In this document: positions 38,086-50,214 of the stretch, in pieces
Layout: every line of letters begins with the position of its first letter
Numbering within the stretch: the stretch's first letter is position 1
Assembly (NCBI GenBank): GCA_963780825.1
Contig: CAWADL010000006.1
Coordinates: forward strand, 124,001 to 188,000
Reading direction: 5' to 3'
Origin: Roseiarcus sp963780825
GTDB taxonomy: Bacteria; Pseudomonadota; Alphaproteobacteria; Rhizobiales; Beijerinckiaceae
DNA length: 64,000 nucleotides
The notes under the pieces: model-generated
Database searches by the model: none
Told to the model about the DNA's origin: nothing
What the model saw: the letters and a program-made list of their open reading frames with translations, nothing else
Position numbers and translations under genes: made by a program

Positions 38086-38244
38086 ATGCGCACGTGGATT
38101 ATACTCGGCGGGTTGACGGTGATCGGCGGCGCGTTCGGCATGGCGGTGGTCGACGCGTTCTTAAGCCACAACATGGCGCGCGCAACCGTGTTGACGGTCG
38201 GGGGTCTGGTCAGCATTCCCATCGCCGCCGCGATCAAGGTTTGA
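38086..38244 (+). CDS. Small membrane protein (52 aa)
   Basis: ATG at 38086 behind GTGGAGCG. Two hydrophobic segments: TWIILGGLTVIGGAFGMAVV and TVLTVGGLVSIPIAAA, separated by DAFLSHNMARA. Divergent from the multicopper-oxidase-fold gene. No known family recognised; probability of being real rests on the ribosome site and composition. Confidence 0.5.
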   Translation: MRTWIILGGLTVIGGAFGMAVVDAFLSHNMARATVLTVGGLVSIPIAAAIKV

Positions 38245-38403
38245 CGCGGAATTGCGCGGGGGAGATGAGCCAAATCAATACGCTCGGCGCCCTCGTGAAG
38301 CCGGTATGACGCAACGCCTTTTTTGCTGGCGCGGGCTAAGCAAGCTGTCTATAGAGCGCCGCCTATGGGGTTTGAGCCGCGCCGGGCGACCGGCGCGTTT
38401 TCA

Positions 38404-38486
38404 GCGGGCGTGGCGGAACTGGTAGACGCGCTGGATTTAGGTTCCAGTGAGCAATCGTGTGGGTTCGACTCCCTCCGCCCGCACCA
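38404..38486 (+). tRNA. tRNA-Leu (anticodon TAG)
   Basis: 83 nt with CCA encoded. Acceptor GCGGGCG pairs with CGCCCGC; the anticodon stem-loop CTGGATTTAGGTTCCAG gives TAG; the T-arm contains GGTTCGACTCC; the variable arm is of type II length. Located directly upstream of tig. Confidence 0.95.
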
Positions 38487-38571
38487 ACTTCGGCCGCGCC
38501 GCTCGCCCTGAGCGCGCGCTTTTTATTTCTAGGCTTCGCCGCAGGGCGCGGCCGCGAGCGACGGTGTGAAA

Positions 38572-40021
38572 ATGCAGGTGACGGAGACGCTGAGCGACGG
38601 GCTCAAGCGGGCCTATAACGTAGTTATCCCGGCGAGCGATCTCGCCGCGAAACTCGACAGCGAACTCGCCGACCTCAAGAACAAGGTCCGCATCAACGGG
38701 TTCCGCCCCGGCAAGGTGCCGGTCGCGCATCTCAGGCGCGTCTATGGCCGCTCGGTGATGGCCGACCTGGTGCAAAAAGAGATCGACGGCGCCAACAAGC
38801 AGATCGTCGATTCCGGCAATTTGCGCCTCGCGATGCAGCCGAGGATCGAGCTGCCGACCGAGCAGAAGGACATCGAGGCGGCGCTCGAGGCGCGCGGCGA
38901 TCTCGCCTTCAAGGTCGAGCTCGAAGTGCTGCCGCAGTTCGAACTCGGCGGCTTCGACGATCTCTCGCTTGAGCGCTTGACGGCCGACGTTGACGACGAG
39001 GACGTCGAGAAGTTCGTAGAGCGCATGTCGAACATGCGCCGCACCTATCGTTGCGCGTGAGGAGGGCGAGGGCGCCGAAGAGGGCGATCGGCTGACCGTC
39101 GATTTCGTCGGCAAAATCAACGGCGAGGCGTTCGAAGGCGGGACAAGCCAGGACATCGAGATCGTCCTCGGCTCAGAAGAACTTCATTCCCGGCTTCGAG
39201 GAGGCGCTGGTCGGCGCCAAGGCGGGTGAGCAGCGGCTCGTCAAAGCGCGCTTCCCCGACAATTACGGCAACAGCCGCGCTGGCCGGGAAAGACGCCGAG
39301 CTGGATACGACCGTCAAGAAGGTCGAGAAGCCCGAACCCTTCACGGTCGACGACGAGTTCGCCAAGAGCTTCGGCTACGAATCGCTCGATGCGATGCGCA
39401 CGAATATCCGCGAGCGCATTGAGGGGGATTACCAGCGGGCCTCGCGCGAGAAACTCAAGCGCAAGCTGCTCGACGCTCTCGCCAAGCGCTACAGCTTCGA
39501 GGTGCCGCAAGGCCTGGTCGATCAGGAGTTCGGCCAGATCTGGGCGCAGGTCGAGCGCGAGCAGAAGGCGGGCGGCGAGAGCTTCGCCGACGAGAACACC
39601 ACCGAAGAGGCGGCGCGCGCCGAGTATCGCAAAATCGCCGCAGCGCCGCGTGCGGCTCGGCCTGGTGCTGGCCGAGGTCGGCCGTCTGGCCAATGTGCAG
39701 ATCACCGACGAGGAGATGACCCGGGCGCTGATCGAGCGCGCCCGCGCCTTCCCGGGGCAGGAGAAAGAGGTCTGGGACTATTACCGCAACAATCAGAACG
39801 CGCTCGCCGAACTGCGCGCGCCGATCTACGAGGAGAAGGCGGTCGACCATATCCTCGGACTCGCCAAGATCGAGGAGCGCAAGGTCAGCTCCGAGGAGCT
39901 GTTGAAGCCGGACGAGGACGACGCGCCGAAGGCCGCCGCGAGCGAGCTGCAGCTGCCGCCGCCGGAAGCCGCGCCTGATGGCGAGGCGGTGGCGGAATCC
40001 CAGCCGGCGGCGGAAGCCTGA
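38572..40021 (+). CDS. tig: Trigger factor (four apparent frameshifts)
   Basis: Ribosome-bound chaperone and prolyl isomerase. N-terminal ribosome-binding domain MQVTETLSDGLKRAYNVV and INGFRPGKVPVAHLRRVYG; FKBP-like middle domain GDRLTVDFVGKINGEAFEGG, IPGFEEALVGAKAGEQ; C-terminal chaperone domain YSFEVPQGLVDQEFGQIWAQ and VWDYYRNNQNALAELRAPIY; acidic tail. Frames change near 39051, 39175, 39270 and 39640, each as one extra base; joined, they give a protein of about 480 aa, slightly longer than usual. ATG at 38572. It is followed by clpP and clpX, the common order. Confidence 0.9.
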
Positions 40022-40122
40022 GCCCGGCGATTTCACGAGGCGACGGGCGCCCCTTTCCGACAGGCGGCGAGGCGCCTATGTTCGGCCTCGCATCGCTTCA
40101 GCGATTCTCACCGAGAAAGACT

Positions 40123-40763
40123 ATGCGCGACCCCGTCGACTATTATACCAACAACCTCGTGCCGATGGTGATCGAGCAGTCGGCCCGCGGCGAACGCTCC
40201 TTCGACATCTTCTCGCGTCTGCTGCGCGAGCGAATCATCTTCATGATCGGCCCGGTCGAGGACGTCTCGGCCTCGCTGGTCGTCGCGCAGCTGCTTTTCC
40301 TGGAGGCGGACAATCCGAAGAAAGAGATCGCGATGTACATCAACTCGCCGGGCGGCGTCGTCACGGCGGGCCTGTCGATCTACGACACCATGCAGTTCGT
40401 CCGGCCCAAGGTGACGACGATGTGCATCGGTCAGGCGGCCTCGATGGGCTCGCTGCTGCTCTGCGCCGGCGAGGCCGGGCATCGCTACAGCCTGCCGAAC
40501 TCGCGCGTCATGCTGCACCAGCCCTCCGGCGGCTTCCAGGGCCAGGCGTCCGACATCGAGCGCCACGCCGAGGACATCGTCAAGATGAAGCGCCGGCTCA
40601 ACGAGATTTACGTCAAGCACACCGGCCAGACCTACGAGAAGATCGAGCGCACGCTCGACCGCGACCATTTCATGTCGGCCGAAGAGGCCAAGGCGTTCGG
40701 CATCGTCGACGAGGTGATGGCGAAGCGCGAAGGCGAGATCCGGAGCCGCCGAAGCCGCTGTGA
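40123..40763 (+). CDS. clpP: ATP-dependent Clp protease proteolytic subunit
   Basis: Catalytic triad visible: Ser107 in CIGQAASMGSLLL, His132 in VMLHQPSGG, Asp181 in TLDRDHFMSAEEA. Length about 213 aa. The start at ATG 40123 (MRDPVDYYTNNLVP) fits the family; an in-frame ATG at 40078 adds 15 atypical residues. The open frame runs on to 40818 with Arg-rich non-family residues, while an alternative frame after REGE reads DPEPPKPL and stops at 40763; a one-base loss near 40735 is likely. Works with ClpX, encoded next. Confidence 0.9.
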
Positions 40764-40994
40764 CCGGGGCGCGGACAGGCCTGCCGGGGCGGACTTGATT
40801 TTGCATGCCGTTTGGTGATTGGCTAGAGTTCTTAACCACTGGCGCCGGTCGGCGGCGAGAACAGGCTTGAAAATTGGGGACGGGAGGGTGCGGGGGAGCG
40901 AGGCTACCCTTTCTTAGGGCGTGACATCTAGGTTCGACAGTCGATTTGCCGCCCGAATCGCGAGTCGACTGATCGGCCGGAAGGAGAAATGAAA

Positions 40995-42251
40995 ATGGCC
41001 AAGGCCGAAGGCGACGCCAAGAATACCCTCTATTGCTCGTTCTGCGGCAAGAGCCAGCACGAAGTGCGCAAGCTGATCGCCGGCCCGACCGTGTTCATCT
41101 GCGACGAATGCGTCGAACTCTGCATGGACATCATCCGCGAGGAGAGCAAGACGGCGCTCGTCAAGTCGCAAGGACGGCATTCCGACGCCGCGCGAAATCT
41201 GCAAGGTTCTCGACGATTACGTGATCGGCCAGGCGCAGGCGAAGCGCGTGCTGTCGGTCGCGGTGCACAACCACTACAAGCGGCTGAACCACGCCACGAA
41301 GCACAGCGACGTCGAGCTGGCGAAGTCCAACATCCTGCTGATCGGCCCGACCGGCTCCGGCAAGACGCTGCTCGCGCAGACGCTCGCCCGCATCCTCGAC
41401 GTGCCGTTCACGATGGCCGACGCGACGACGCTGACCGAAGCCGGCTATGTCGGCGAGGACGTCGAGAACATCATCCTGAAGCTGCTGCAGGCCTCCGACT
41501 ACAATGTCGAGCGGGCGCAGCGCGGCATCGTCTACATCGACGAGATCGACAAGATCAGCCGCAAGTCCGACAATCCCTCGATCACCCGCGACGTCTCGGG
41601 CGAGGGCGTGCAGCAGGCGCTGCTGAAGATCATGGAAGGCACGGTCGCCAGCGTTCCGCCGCAGGGCGGCCGCAAGCATCCGCAGCAGGAATTCCTGCAG
41701 GTCGACACGACCAACATCCTGTTCATCTGCGGCGGCGCCTTCTCGGGCCTGGAGCGCATCATTTCCGCGCGCGGCAAGGGCACGTCGATCGGCTTCGCGC
41801 GCCAAGGTGCAGGCGCCCGACGATCGCCGCACCGGCGAGGTGTTCCGCATGGTCGAGCCCGAGGATCTGCTGAAGTTCGGCCTGATCCCCGAGTTCGTCG
41901 GCCGTCTGCCGGTCATCGCGACGCTTGGAGGACCTCGACGAGGAGGCGCTGAAGAAGATCCTCACCGAGCCGAAGAACGCGCTGGTCAAGCAGTATCAGC
42001 GGCTGTTCGAGATGGAGAACACCGACCTCTCGTTCCAGGACGAGGCGCTCAACGTCATCGCCAAGAAGGCGATCGAGCGCCGCACCGGCGCGCGCGGCCT
42101 GCGCTCGATCATGGAGGGCATCCTGCTCGACACGATGTTCGACCTGCCCGGCCTCGACGGCGTCGAGCAGGTGGTGATCGGGCCGGAGGTGATCGACGGC
42201 AAGGCGCGGCCGCTCTACATCTACACGGAGCGGGCGGAAAAGGCGGGCTAA
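40995..42251 (+). CDS. clpX: ATP-dependent Clp protease ATPase subunit ClpX (three apparent frameshifts)
   Basis: Unfoldase for ClpP. N-terminal C4 zinc finger CSFCGKSQHEVRKL...CDECVELCMDI; Walker A IGPTGSGKTLLAQTLARIL; Walker B GIVYIDEIDKI; loop EGVQQALLKIMEGT; sensor region RRTGARGLRSIMEGIL. Frames change near 41170, 41799 and 41925, each as one extra base; joined, the product is about 418 aa, the normal size. Start ATG 40995, after AAGGAGAA. Confidence 0.93.
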
Positions 42252-42438
42252 AGCTTGGATTTCCCGCGGGCGTGGTCTGCATACTTCCCGCCGCCCGGCG
42301 CTTGGCGGCGTTCGCGTTATGCGTATTCCGAAATGAGCAGTAATTGCTGTCTGAAGTTTGAATTAATTCACTCTTCTTGTTTTTTTTATCTATGTTTCCT
42401 ATGGTTGTCGGGTATGGAATCGTGGTAGAGGAGTAGCG

Positions 42439-43370
42439 ATGCGCGACAATAGCTTCGATCGAGCGGAAGAACGAAATTCGGTTTACCCCCCGAAGTGGCG
42501 TTATCTGATTGCCGGGTACGAGGCAGTCAAGGAAAAGCGGTCTGAGAAATTTCGCAGAGTTGGCGAATTTTATCGACACCACGGCACTTGCTCGCAGACA
42601 TTCCGCAAGTATTACAACCGCTATCTGGCGGATGGCGCGGATGTATCGCTTCTGCCGCAAAAGCGAGGGCCGCACTGGAAGACCCGCCGCACGCCGGCCG
42701 CGATGGAGGCGCTGATTGTCGAAGAGCGCAAAGCTGGGCAGAATCGCTTCGCCATCTGTGCGGCGCTACGCGAGAAAGAACACACGCCGCCTTCGCCCAG
42801 CGCCGTCTATCAGGTGCTCAGACGTCACGGTCTCAATCCTCCAGCCCATCATGATTGAAGAAAAGCATCGTATTATCAAAGAGAAAGTCGGCGGATTGGG
42901 CCACGTCGACTTGCCCCAGCTGCCGCCGGACATCTTCCTCGCTCCGCAAAAAGAGGCGGTCTACGTGGTGTCGGTGATCATTGGTGTTCGCGCCTGGCTG
43001 GGCTAGACGGTCGTCGGCAAGAAGGCGTTGCCCGTCACCTTCAAGGTTCTGAAGATCATCTCCACCCTGGAGCGGCGCTACAACGTGGCGTTTACAGAAA
43101 TGCTGTCGGACAACGGCGCCGAGTTCGCCGCCCGCAAGAACCCGGAAAACCATCCCTTCGAGTTCATGCTGACCGAACTGAAGATCAAGCGCCAGCTACA
43201 AGGCCATACCGACCTCCGACCAACGGCAAGGCCGAACGCACCGGCGCACCATCGACGACGACCAGGTCGACGGCGCCACCATCGACGATCTCGCGCACGC
43301 CAAAAACGACGGCATGAAGACATGATCTACTACGAGAGCATAGGCCTCATCAAGCCATCAACGGCATGAA
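42439..43370 (+). pseudogene. Degenerate insertion-sequence transposase (IS481-like)
   Basis: First part (42439-42858, 139 aa) is a helix-turn-helix segment: SEKFRRVGEFYRHHGTCSQT, AVYQVLRRHGLNPPAHHD. Second part, one frame over, is an integrase-core fold with GLGHVDLPQL, a TAG stop at 43004, then TEMLSDNGAEFAARKN and, in a further frame, YRPPTNGKAERTG, the expected D-D-E pattern. At least two frame changes and one stop break it. The upstream 120 bp are noticeably AT-rich. Separates clpX from lon, which are usually adjacent. Terminal inverted repeats were not found. Confidence 0.8.
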
Positions 43371-43894
43371 ACCGAAAGCCTTCGCTCGACAAGGTCGACG
43401 ATATGAAGCCGACCCGCGCCCGACGACGACAGAGGTGACACAATTGCGAGCGAAGCGAAGCAATCCAGCTTGATCGAAGATTTGCAGGATGGGACGCTGC
43501 GGCGGCGCCGTGGATTGCCGCGTCGCTTCGCTCCTCGCAATGACGATTTTAGCACTAATAAAGAGCGCGCGACGCGCGCGGTCGCAGGAGCCCGGTCGCC
43601 AACAGGCGGCCGGATTTTCTAGCGCCCCGCGTTTTTGCGCATCGCCCATGCCTGCCCCGCAGCTTGAATTGCGAGCTCCGAGCGTCCATCTTGGTCCCGG
43701 CCGTTTTCCAAGCGAGGCGACAAATTCGCCGAAGGCGGCTAAGCTTTGCGGCAAGGCGGGTAGTCTACACTAGCGATTCGCCACGCAGAGGCGCTGCGCG
43801 ATGCTCTCCAAGAGGTCGCGCGACGTCGGCAGTGCAGAGCTTGGAGCCCGGGACGGTGAAACCGACGCCCGGGTGACAACAAACAGGACCTTCC
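43371..43894. other. Gene-free region upstream of lon
   Basis: 524 bp. Holds a family-C repeat (43443-43544) and the lon promoter and leader; the leader before the ATG reads AACAGGACCTTCC. The open frames here have repeat- or shadow-like composition and are not annotated. Confidence 0.5.
43443..43544. repeat. Inverted-repeat element, family C, copy 1
   Basis: Arms ATTGCGAGCGAAGCGAAGCA and its near-complement CGCTTCGCTCCTCGCAATGAC flank about 60 bp. The same arms bound 51961-52105. A repeat type frequent in rhizobial genomes. Confidence 0.8.
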
Positions 43895-46315
<2,421 letters not shown>

Positions 46316-46347
46316 TAGAGGCTGATGTCGCCGCGGCGACATCCGAG

Positions 46348-46373
46348 CGGCGGCCTCCGGGCCGCCGTTTTTC
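46348..46373 (+). terminator. Rho-independent terminator of lon
   Basis: CGGCGGCC-TCCG-GGCCGCCG followed by TTTTT, 33 bp past the lon stop. Eight paired bases, four-base loop. Confidence 0.9.
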
Positions 46374-46377
46374 GTTT

Positions 46378-46416
46378 GGAGCGGGGCACCCTCGACGGCG
46401 TGGACGCCGCCGCTCC
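46378..46416. repeat. Degenerate family B inverted repeat
   Basis: GGAGCGGGGCACCCTCGACG then GCGTGGACGCCGCCGCTCC: outer GGAGCG/CGCTCC arms and the GGCGTGGACGCC core are shared with 6372-6433 and 22785-22849, but the middle is shortened. Confidence 0.5.
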
Positions 46417-46427
46417 ACGTGCTGATG

Positions 46428-46463
46428 GGCCGCGTTTTCCCTGGGAAACGTGGCCCTTTTTTT
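46428..46463 (+). terminator. Second terminator-like hairpin downstream of lon
   Basis: GGCCGCGTTTTCC-CTG-GGAAACGTGGCC with one mismatch and one bulge, followed by seven T. A part of it (GGGAAAACGTGGCTTTTT) recurs immediately downstream near 46481, so it may come from a local duplication. Confidence 0.65.
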
Positions 46464-46672
46464 GATCCAAACAAGAAATCTGCGGGAAAACGTGGCTTTT
46501 TAGACCTGTACGCCGCTGCAAGCCTTGCATTTACGGGGGAATTTGGCGAGCAATCAAGCACGTGGGCGACGATTCGCTCGCGTTCGCCGTCTCGAAGGAG
46601 TGGCGCGCGGGTCAGAGCGGCGGCGCCGACGCGCCAAACAGGTTTTCAAAACACGTTTCAAGGAGTGGGCGG

Positions 46673-46976
46673 ATGAACAAACTTGAACTCGTCGAGCACG
46701 TAGCGACGGAAGCCGAGCTTACCAAGGTCAGCGCGGCGGCGGCGTTGGAGGCGGTGCTGGACGGCATTTCGCAAGTCGTTGAAGAAGGGCGATGAAGTCC
46801 GCCTCGTCGGCTTCGGCACATTCTCGGTGCGCGAGCGCGCCGCCGGCAAGGGCCGCAATCCCGCCACCGGCAAGGAGATCAAGATCGCCGCTTCCAAGAA
46901 CGCCCGCTTCAAGGCCGGCGCCGCTTTGAAATCGAGCCTGAACACCGCCAAGAAGCCGGCGAAGAAATCCTCTTGA
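46673..46976 (+). CDS. hupB: DNA-binding protein HU (one apparent frameshift)
   Basis: Histone-like nucleoid protein. Start MNKLELVEHVATEAELTKVS at 46673, after AAGGAGTGGGCGG. The frame ends prematurely at 46795, but a one-base shift near 46775 continues as SLKKGDEVRLVGFGTFSVRE and GRNPATGKEIKIAASKNAR. The joined product is about 100 aa and ends with a Lys/Ala tail (TAKKPAKKSS). The beta-arm GRNPATGKEI and GFGTF motif are intact. Position after lon is conserved. Confidence 0.92.
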
Positions 46977-47042
46977 GGGAAAGCCTGCGACCGTCGAGCT
47001 CCCACGCGGCGGCCCGCAGGCCGTAGGGCCGATGCCTTCGTC

Positions 47043-47193
47043 GTCATGCCCGGGCTTGTCCCGGGTATCCACGCCGCGAGGCGGCACATCGATGTCAGAA
47101 CGCCGACGCGTTTGTCCGGGGCCGCCGGCGCCTCAATAAGAAACGGAATTGTACCCGCCGGCGTGGATGGCCGGGACAAAGCCCGGCCATGAC
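47043..47193. repeat. Long inverted-repeat element, family D
   Basis: Arms GTCATGCCCGGGCTTGTCCC and the complement-like GGGACAAAGCCCGGCCATGAC flank about 110 bp that also carry TCCACGCCGC/GCGTGGATGG. A common intergenic repeat type of rhizobial genomes. One copy here. Confidence 0.8.
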
Positions 47194-47229
47194 GCTGGTT
47201 TTGACGCCGAACCAAATAAACGTTGATCC

Positions 47230-47258
47230 AGCCGAGTTCCCCGCGGGCTCGGCTTTTT
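47230..47258 (+). terminator. Rho-independent terminator between hupB and tRNA-Val
   Basis: AGCCGAG...CTCGGCT followed by TTTT. Seven paired bases, 11-nt loop. Probably ends the hupB transcript across the repeat. Confidence 0.7.
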
Positions 47259-47321
47259 GTTGGCCGATCGCCGCGCGAACGTGTAGACTTGTTTGAGGTC
47301 GCCGGAATAGGCCGGCGCGCC

Positions 47322-47397
47322 GGGCGGTTAGCTCAGCTGGCAGAGCATCTCGTTTACACCGAGAGGGTCGGCGGTTCGAACCCGTCACCGCCCACCA
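47322..47397 (+). tRNA. tRNA-Val (anticodon TAC)
   Basis: 76 nt with CCA encoded. Acceptor GGGCGGT pairs with ACCGCCC; D-arm GCTCAGCTGGCAGAGC; anticodon stem-loop TCGTTTACACCGA gives TAC; T-arm GGCGGTTCGAACCCGTC, with the GTTCGAA loop. Confidence 0.95.
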
Positions 47398-47419
47398 TTT
47401 TTGAGTGTCGGTCGCCCGC

Positions 47420-48124
47420 ATGAACATGTTCAGGTCGAGGGTTAGACGCTACGGCCGCCTGGCCGCGATTTGCGCTTCGCTGGCGCTGGCCGGCGCGTTG
47501 GCGCCAGGCGCCGCGCAGGCGGGTTCGGAGCCGATGCGGTTTCGCGTCGAACCGCTGAAAGGCGCGGACTGCGGCTATCGCTGTCCGAATGTCGTCGTGG
47601 CCGATGGGGTGATCGAACCGGACACGCCAGAGGCGTTCATCGATTTCGCCAAACAGGCGGCGCAAGGCTCCAATCTCAAAAGCGTGCTGCTGATCAATTC
47701 CCCCGGCGGCAATGTCGTCGCCTCCATGGAGTTCGGCGCCAAGCTTCGCGAACTCGGCATGTCGGCGATCGTGGCCGGCTATGGCTACGACGGCATGCGG
47801 GCGGGGCCGACGGCGGGCGAATGCGTCTCCGCCTGCGTCTATGCGCTGATGGGCGCTGTAAAGCGCGTCGCGCCCGAACAGAGCCGAGTCGCACTGCATC
47901 GCATGTCGGTCTCGCAAAGCGATGCGCCGACGCGCGGCCATGTGGGCGCCACTACGCGTAGATATGCCGACCAGCGGCTGGTCGATATCGTTGCGCGCTA
48001 CGCGCAGCAGATGGGCGTCAGCCCCGAGGTCGTCAGACAAGCGGAATCGCTCGACGCCGACCATATCCGGATGCTGAGTTCGGGCGAAATGCGACGGTGG
48101 CGGCTGGCGAGCCCTAAGCTGTGA
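47420..48124 (+). CDS. Secreted ClpP-fold protein (periplasmic protease-like)
   Basis: 234 aa from ATG 47420; a GTG five codons earlier is possible. Signal peptide (ASLALAGALAPGAAQA). The mature domain resembles ClpP/crotonase-like folds of the COG3904 type: VLLINSPGGNVVASMEFGAK, AGECVSACVYALMGAVKRV, RVALHRMSVS. The NSPGGN strand, a Ser in CVSAC and a His in ALHRM sit where the catalytic residues of ClpP would be. Cysteine pairs suggest an oxidised compartment. Activity is inferred only. Placed between two tRNA genes. Confidence 0.7.
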   Translation: MNMFRSRVRRYGRLAAICASLALAGALAPGAAQAGSEPMRFRVEPLKGADCGYRCPNVVVADGVIEPDTPEAFIDFAKQAAQGSNLKSVLLINSPGGNVVASMEFGAKLRELGMSAIVAGYGYDGMRAGPTAGECVSACVYALMGAVKRVAPEQSRVALHRMSVSQSDAPTRGHVGATTRRYADQRLVDIVARYAQQMGVSPEVVRQAESLDADHIRMLSSGEMRRWRLASPKL

Positions 48125-48172
48125 GCCGCCTTGACTTGAAACAAGGGACGCCTTAATCGGCGCGAGCCTTAC

Positions 48173-48249
<77 letters not shown>

Positions 48250-48278
48250 TCCCCAGGTTGTCAGTTAAGCAGAGCGGT

Positions 48279-48376
48279 CCTGTAGCCGCGGTCGTTGACC
48301 GCGGTTGACGTGAGATCGTCCGTATCCAGCAAGCCTTCGATCTCGGCGCCCCGCGGTCAACGACCGCGGCTACAGG
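48279..48376. repeat. Inverted-repeat element, family A, copy 3
   Basis: Arms CCTGTAGCCGCGGTCGTTGA and TCAACGACCGCGGCTACAGG are perfect complements. The core again has a GAGATCG.../...CGATCTC pair. It lies between tRNA-Asp and the nuo operon. Confidence 0.85.
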
Positions 48377-48425
48377 CGCCAGGCCCTTGATTACGCGCGT
48401 AAATAGGCCCCTCGCTTCGATTAAA

Positions 48426-48440
48426 TTAGAAGCGTTCTAA
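48426..48440. promoter_or_regulatory. Candidate Irr (ICE) box upstream of nuoA
   Basis: TTAGAA-GCG-TTCTAA, a perfect inverted repeat 230 bp upstream of nuoA. It matches the published core pattern of the Irr iron-control element (TTAGAA-N3-TTCTAA) in rhizobia. Irr represses several iron-rich respiratory genes when haem is low, which suits complex I; binding is not shown here. Confidence 0.5.
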
Positions 48441-48669
48441 GTTCCCCGTTGCATGCCCCGTTGCACTGCGATAGGCCACAATCGCGATTTCGCGTGACGC
48501 GCCCATTGTGTCGGCGAATATTGCGGTTGTCGAAGTCCTGGGCGGGCGGCGCGAAGACAAGTGGGTGAGAGCCGAGGGGGCTTCGCCCAAGACATCGCCG
48601 CGAGGCTCGGGATGAGCGCTGCCGGAGCGCCGATCGCAACGATCGGGGTTAAACTCGCGCGGAGGTCAA

Positions 48670-49035
48670 GTGCCCAGTCTGATCGCCGACTATCTGCCGC
48701 TGATCGTGTTCATCGTGCTTGGCGGCCTTATCTGCTCGGCGCTGCTCGTCGCGCCCTTCCTGGTCGCCTATCGCAAGCCTGATTCAGAGAAGCTCTCGGC
48801 TTACGAATGCGGCTTCAATCCGTTCGACGATTCGCGCATGAAATTCGACGTGCGTTTCTATCTGGTGTCGCTGCTGTTCATCATCTTCGACCTTGAAGTG
48901 GCGTTCCTGTTTCCCTGGGCCGCGGCGTTCCGCGATATCGGCGTCTTCGGCTTCTGGTCGATGATCATCTTCCTCGGCGTGCTGACGGTCGGCTTTGTCT
49001 ACGAATGGAAAAAGGGAGCGCTCGAATGGGATTGA
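48670..49035 (+). CDS. nuoA: NADH-quinone oxidoreductase subunit A
   Basis: 121-aa membrane subunit of complex I. GTG start at 48670 directly behind GGAGGTCAA. Three helices; family motifs KLSAYECGFNPFDDSRMKFD and FYLVSLLFIIFDLEVAFLFP. First gene of the nuo cluster. Stop overlaps the nuoB start by ten bases. Confidence 0.97.
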   Translation: MPSLIADYLPLIVFIVLGGLICSALLVAPFLVAYRKPDSEKLSAYECGFNPFDDSRMKFDVRFYLVSLLFIIFDLEVAFLFPWAAAFRDIGVFGFWSMIIFLGVLTVGFVYEWKKGALEWD

Positions 49036-49601
49036 GCCCAGGCCCGCTGGTCGCGCCCGCTCCGCGCGGTTTGGTTGATCCCTCGACCGGCAAGCCGCTC
49101 GGCGCCGACGATTCGTATTTCGGGACCATCAACGATCAACTCGCCGACAAAGGGTTCTTCGTCACCGCGACCGACGATCTGATCCAATGGGCGCGCACCG
49201 GTTCGCTGATGTGGATGACGTTCGGTCTCGCCTGTTGCGCCGTCGAGATGATGCAGGTGTCGATGCCGCGCTACGACATCGAGCGCTTCGGCTTCGCACC
49301 GCGCGCCTCGCCGCGCCAATCCGACGTGATGATCGTCGCGGGCACGTTGACCAACAAGATGGCGCCGGCGTTGCGCAAGGTCTACGACCAGATGCCGGAG
49401 CCGCGCTACGTCATTTCGATGGGCTCCTGCGCCAACGGCGGCGGCTACTATCATTTCTCCTACGCCGTGGTGCGCGGCTGCGATCGGATCGTGCCGGTCG
49501 ACATCTACGTGCCCGGCTGCCCGCCGACCGCCGAGGCGCTGCTCTACGGCGTGCTGATGCTGCAGAAGAAGATCCGTCGCACCGGAACGATCGAGCGCTG
49601 A
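49026..49601 (+). CDS. nuoB: NADH-quinone oxidoreductase subunit B
   Basis: 191 aa, ligates cluster N2 in the hydrophilic arm. Cluster cysteines in LACCAVEMMQV, SMGSCANGGGYY and DIYVPGCPPTAEALLYG. ATG at 49026 lies inside the last codons of nuoA, giving translational coupling. An upstream in-frame ATG at 49005 is inside nuoA and less likely. Confidence 0.97.
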   Translation: MGLSPGPLVAPAPRGLVDPSTGKPLGADDSYFGTINDQLADKGFFVTATDDLIQWARTGSLMWMTFGLACCAVEMMQVSMPRYDIERFGFAPRASPRQSDVMIVAGTLTNKMAPALRKVYDQMPEPRYVISMGSCANGGGYYHFSYAVVRGCDRIVPVDIYVPGCPPTAEALLYGVLMLQKKIRRTGTIER

Positions 49602-49620
49602 AGCGGCTCGCGAGGGTTTC

Positions 49621-50214
49621 ATGGAAGACTTGCTGAAGCCGATATCCGAAAAGGCGCTAGCGGCGTTTCCTGGCGGCGCGCTGGAGGCGCGCTTCGCGTT
49701 CCAGGAATTGACGTTTCTCGCCGAGCCGGCGCGGATCGTCGACGTGCTCAAATTTCTGCGCGACGACGCCGATTGTCAGTTTGTCTGCTTCACCGACATC
49801 ACGGCCGCCGACTATCCCGCGCGCGAGCAGCGTTTCGAAGTGGTCTACCAACTTCTCTCCCCGCGCAAGAACGTGCGCGTGCGGGTAAAGCTCTCGACCG
49901 ACGAGAACACGCCGGTTCCCTCGGCGATACCGGTGTTTCCCGCCGCCGATTGGTACGAGCGCGAGATCTACGATCTGTTCGGCGTCTTGTTTGACGGGCA
50001 TCCGGATTTGCGCCGCATCCTCACCGATTACGGGTTCGAGGGCCATCCTCTGCGCAAGGACTTCCCGATGACCGGCTTCGTCGAAGTGCGCTACGACGAG
50101 GAGGAGAAGCGGGTGCGCTACGAGCCGGTGAAGCTCACGCAGGAGTTCCGCAAGTTCGACTTCCTGAGCCCCTGGGAAGGCGCGCCGCTGCCCGGCGACG
50201 AGAAGGCGCAATGA
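49621..50214 (+). CDS. nuoC: NADH-quinone oxidoreductase subunit C
   Basis: 197 aa, the separate 30-kDa-type subunit (not fused to NuoD). Motifs VYQLLSPRKNVRVRVKLSTD, AADWYEREIYDLFGVLFDGH and LRRILTDYGFEGHPLRKDFP. Its stop overlaps the start of the following DUF2059 gene (ATGATG). Confidence 0.97.
   Translation: MEDLLKPISEKALAAFPGGALEARFAFQELTFLAEPARIVDVLKFLRDDADCQFVCFTDITAADYPAREQRFEVVYQLLSPRKNVRVRVKLSTDENTPVPSAIPVFPAADWYEREIYDLFGVLFDGHPDLRRILTDYGFEGHPLRKDFPMTGFVEVRYDEEEKRVRYEPVKLTQEFRKFDFLSPWEGAPLPGDEKAQ

Noticed and set aside
42260..42320. GC-rich hairpin after clpX as a terminator
   Set aside because: CGCCGCCCGGCGCTTGGCGGCG can pair but no T-run follows.
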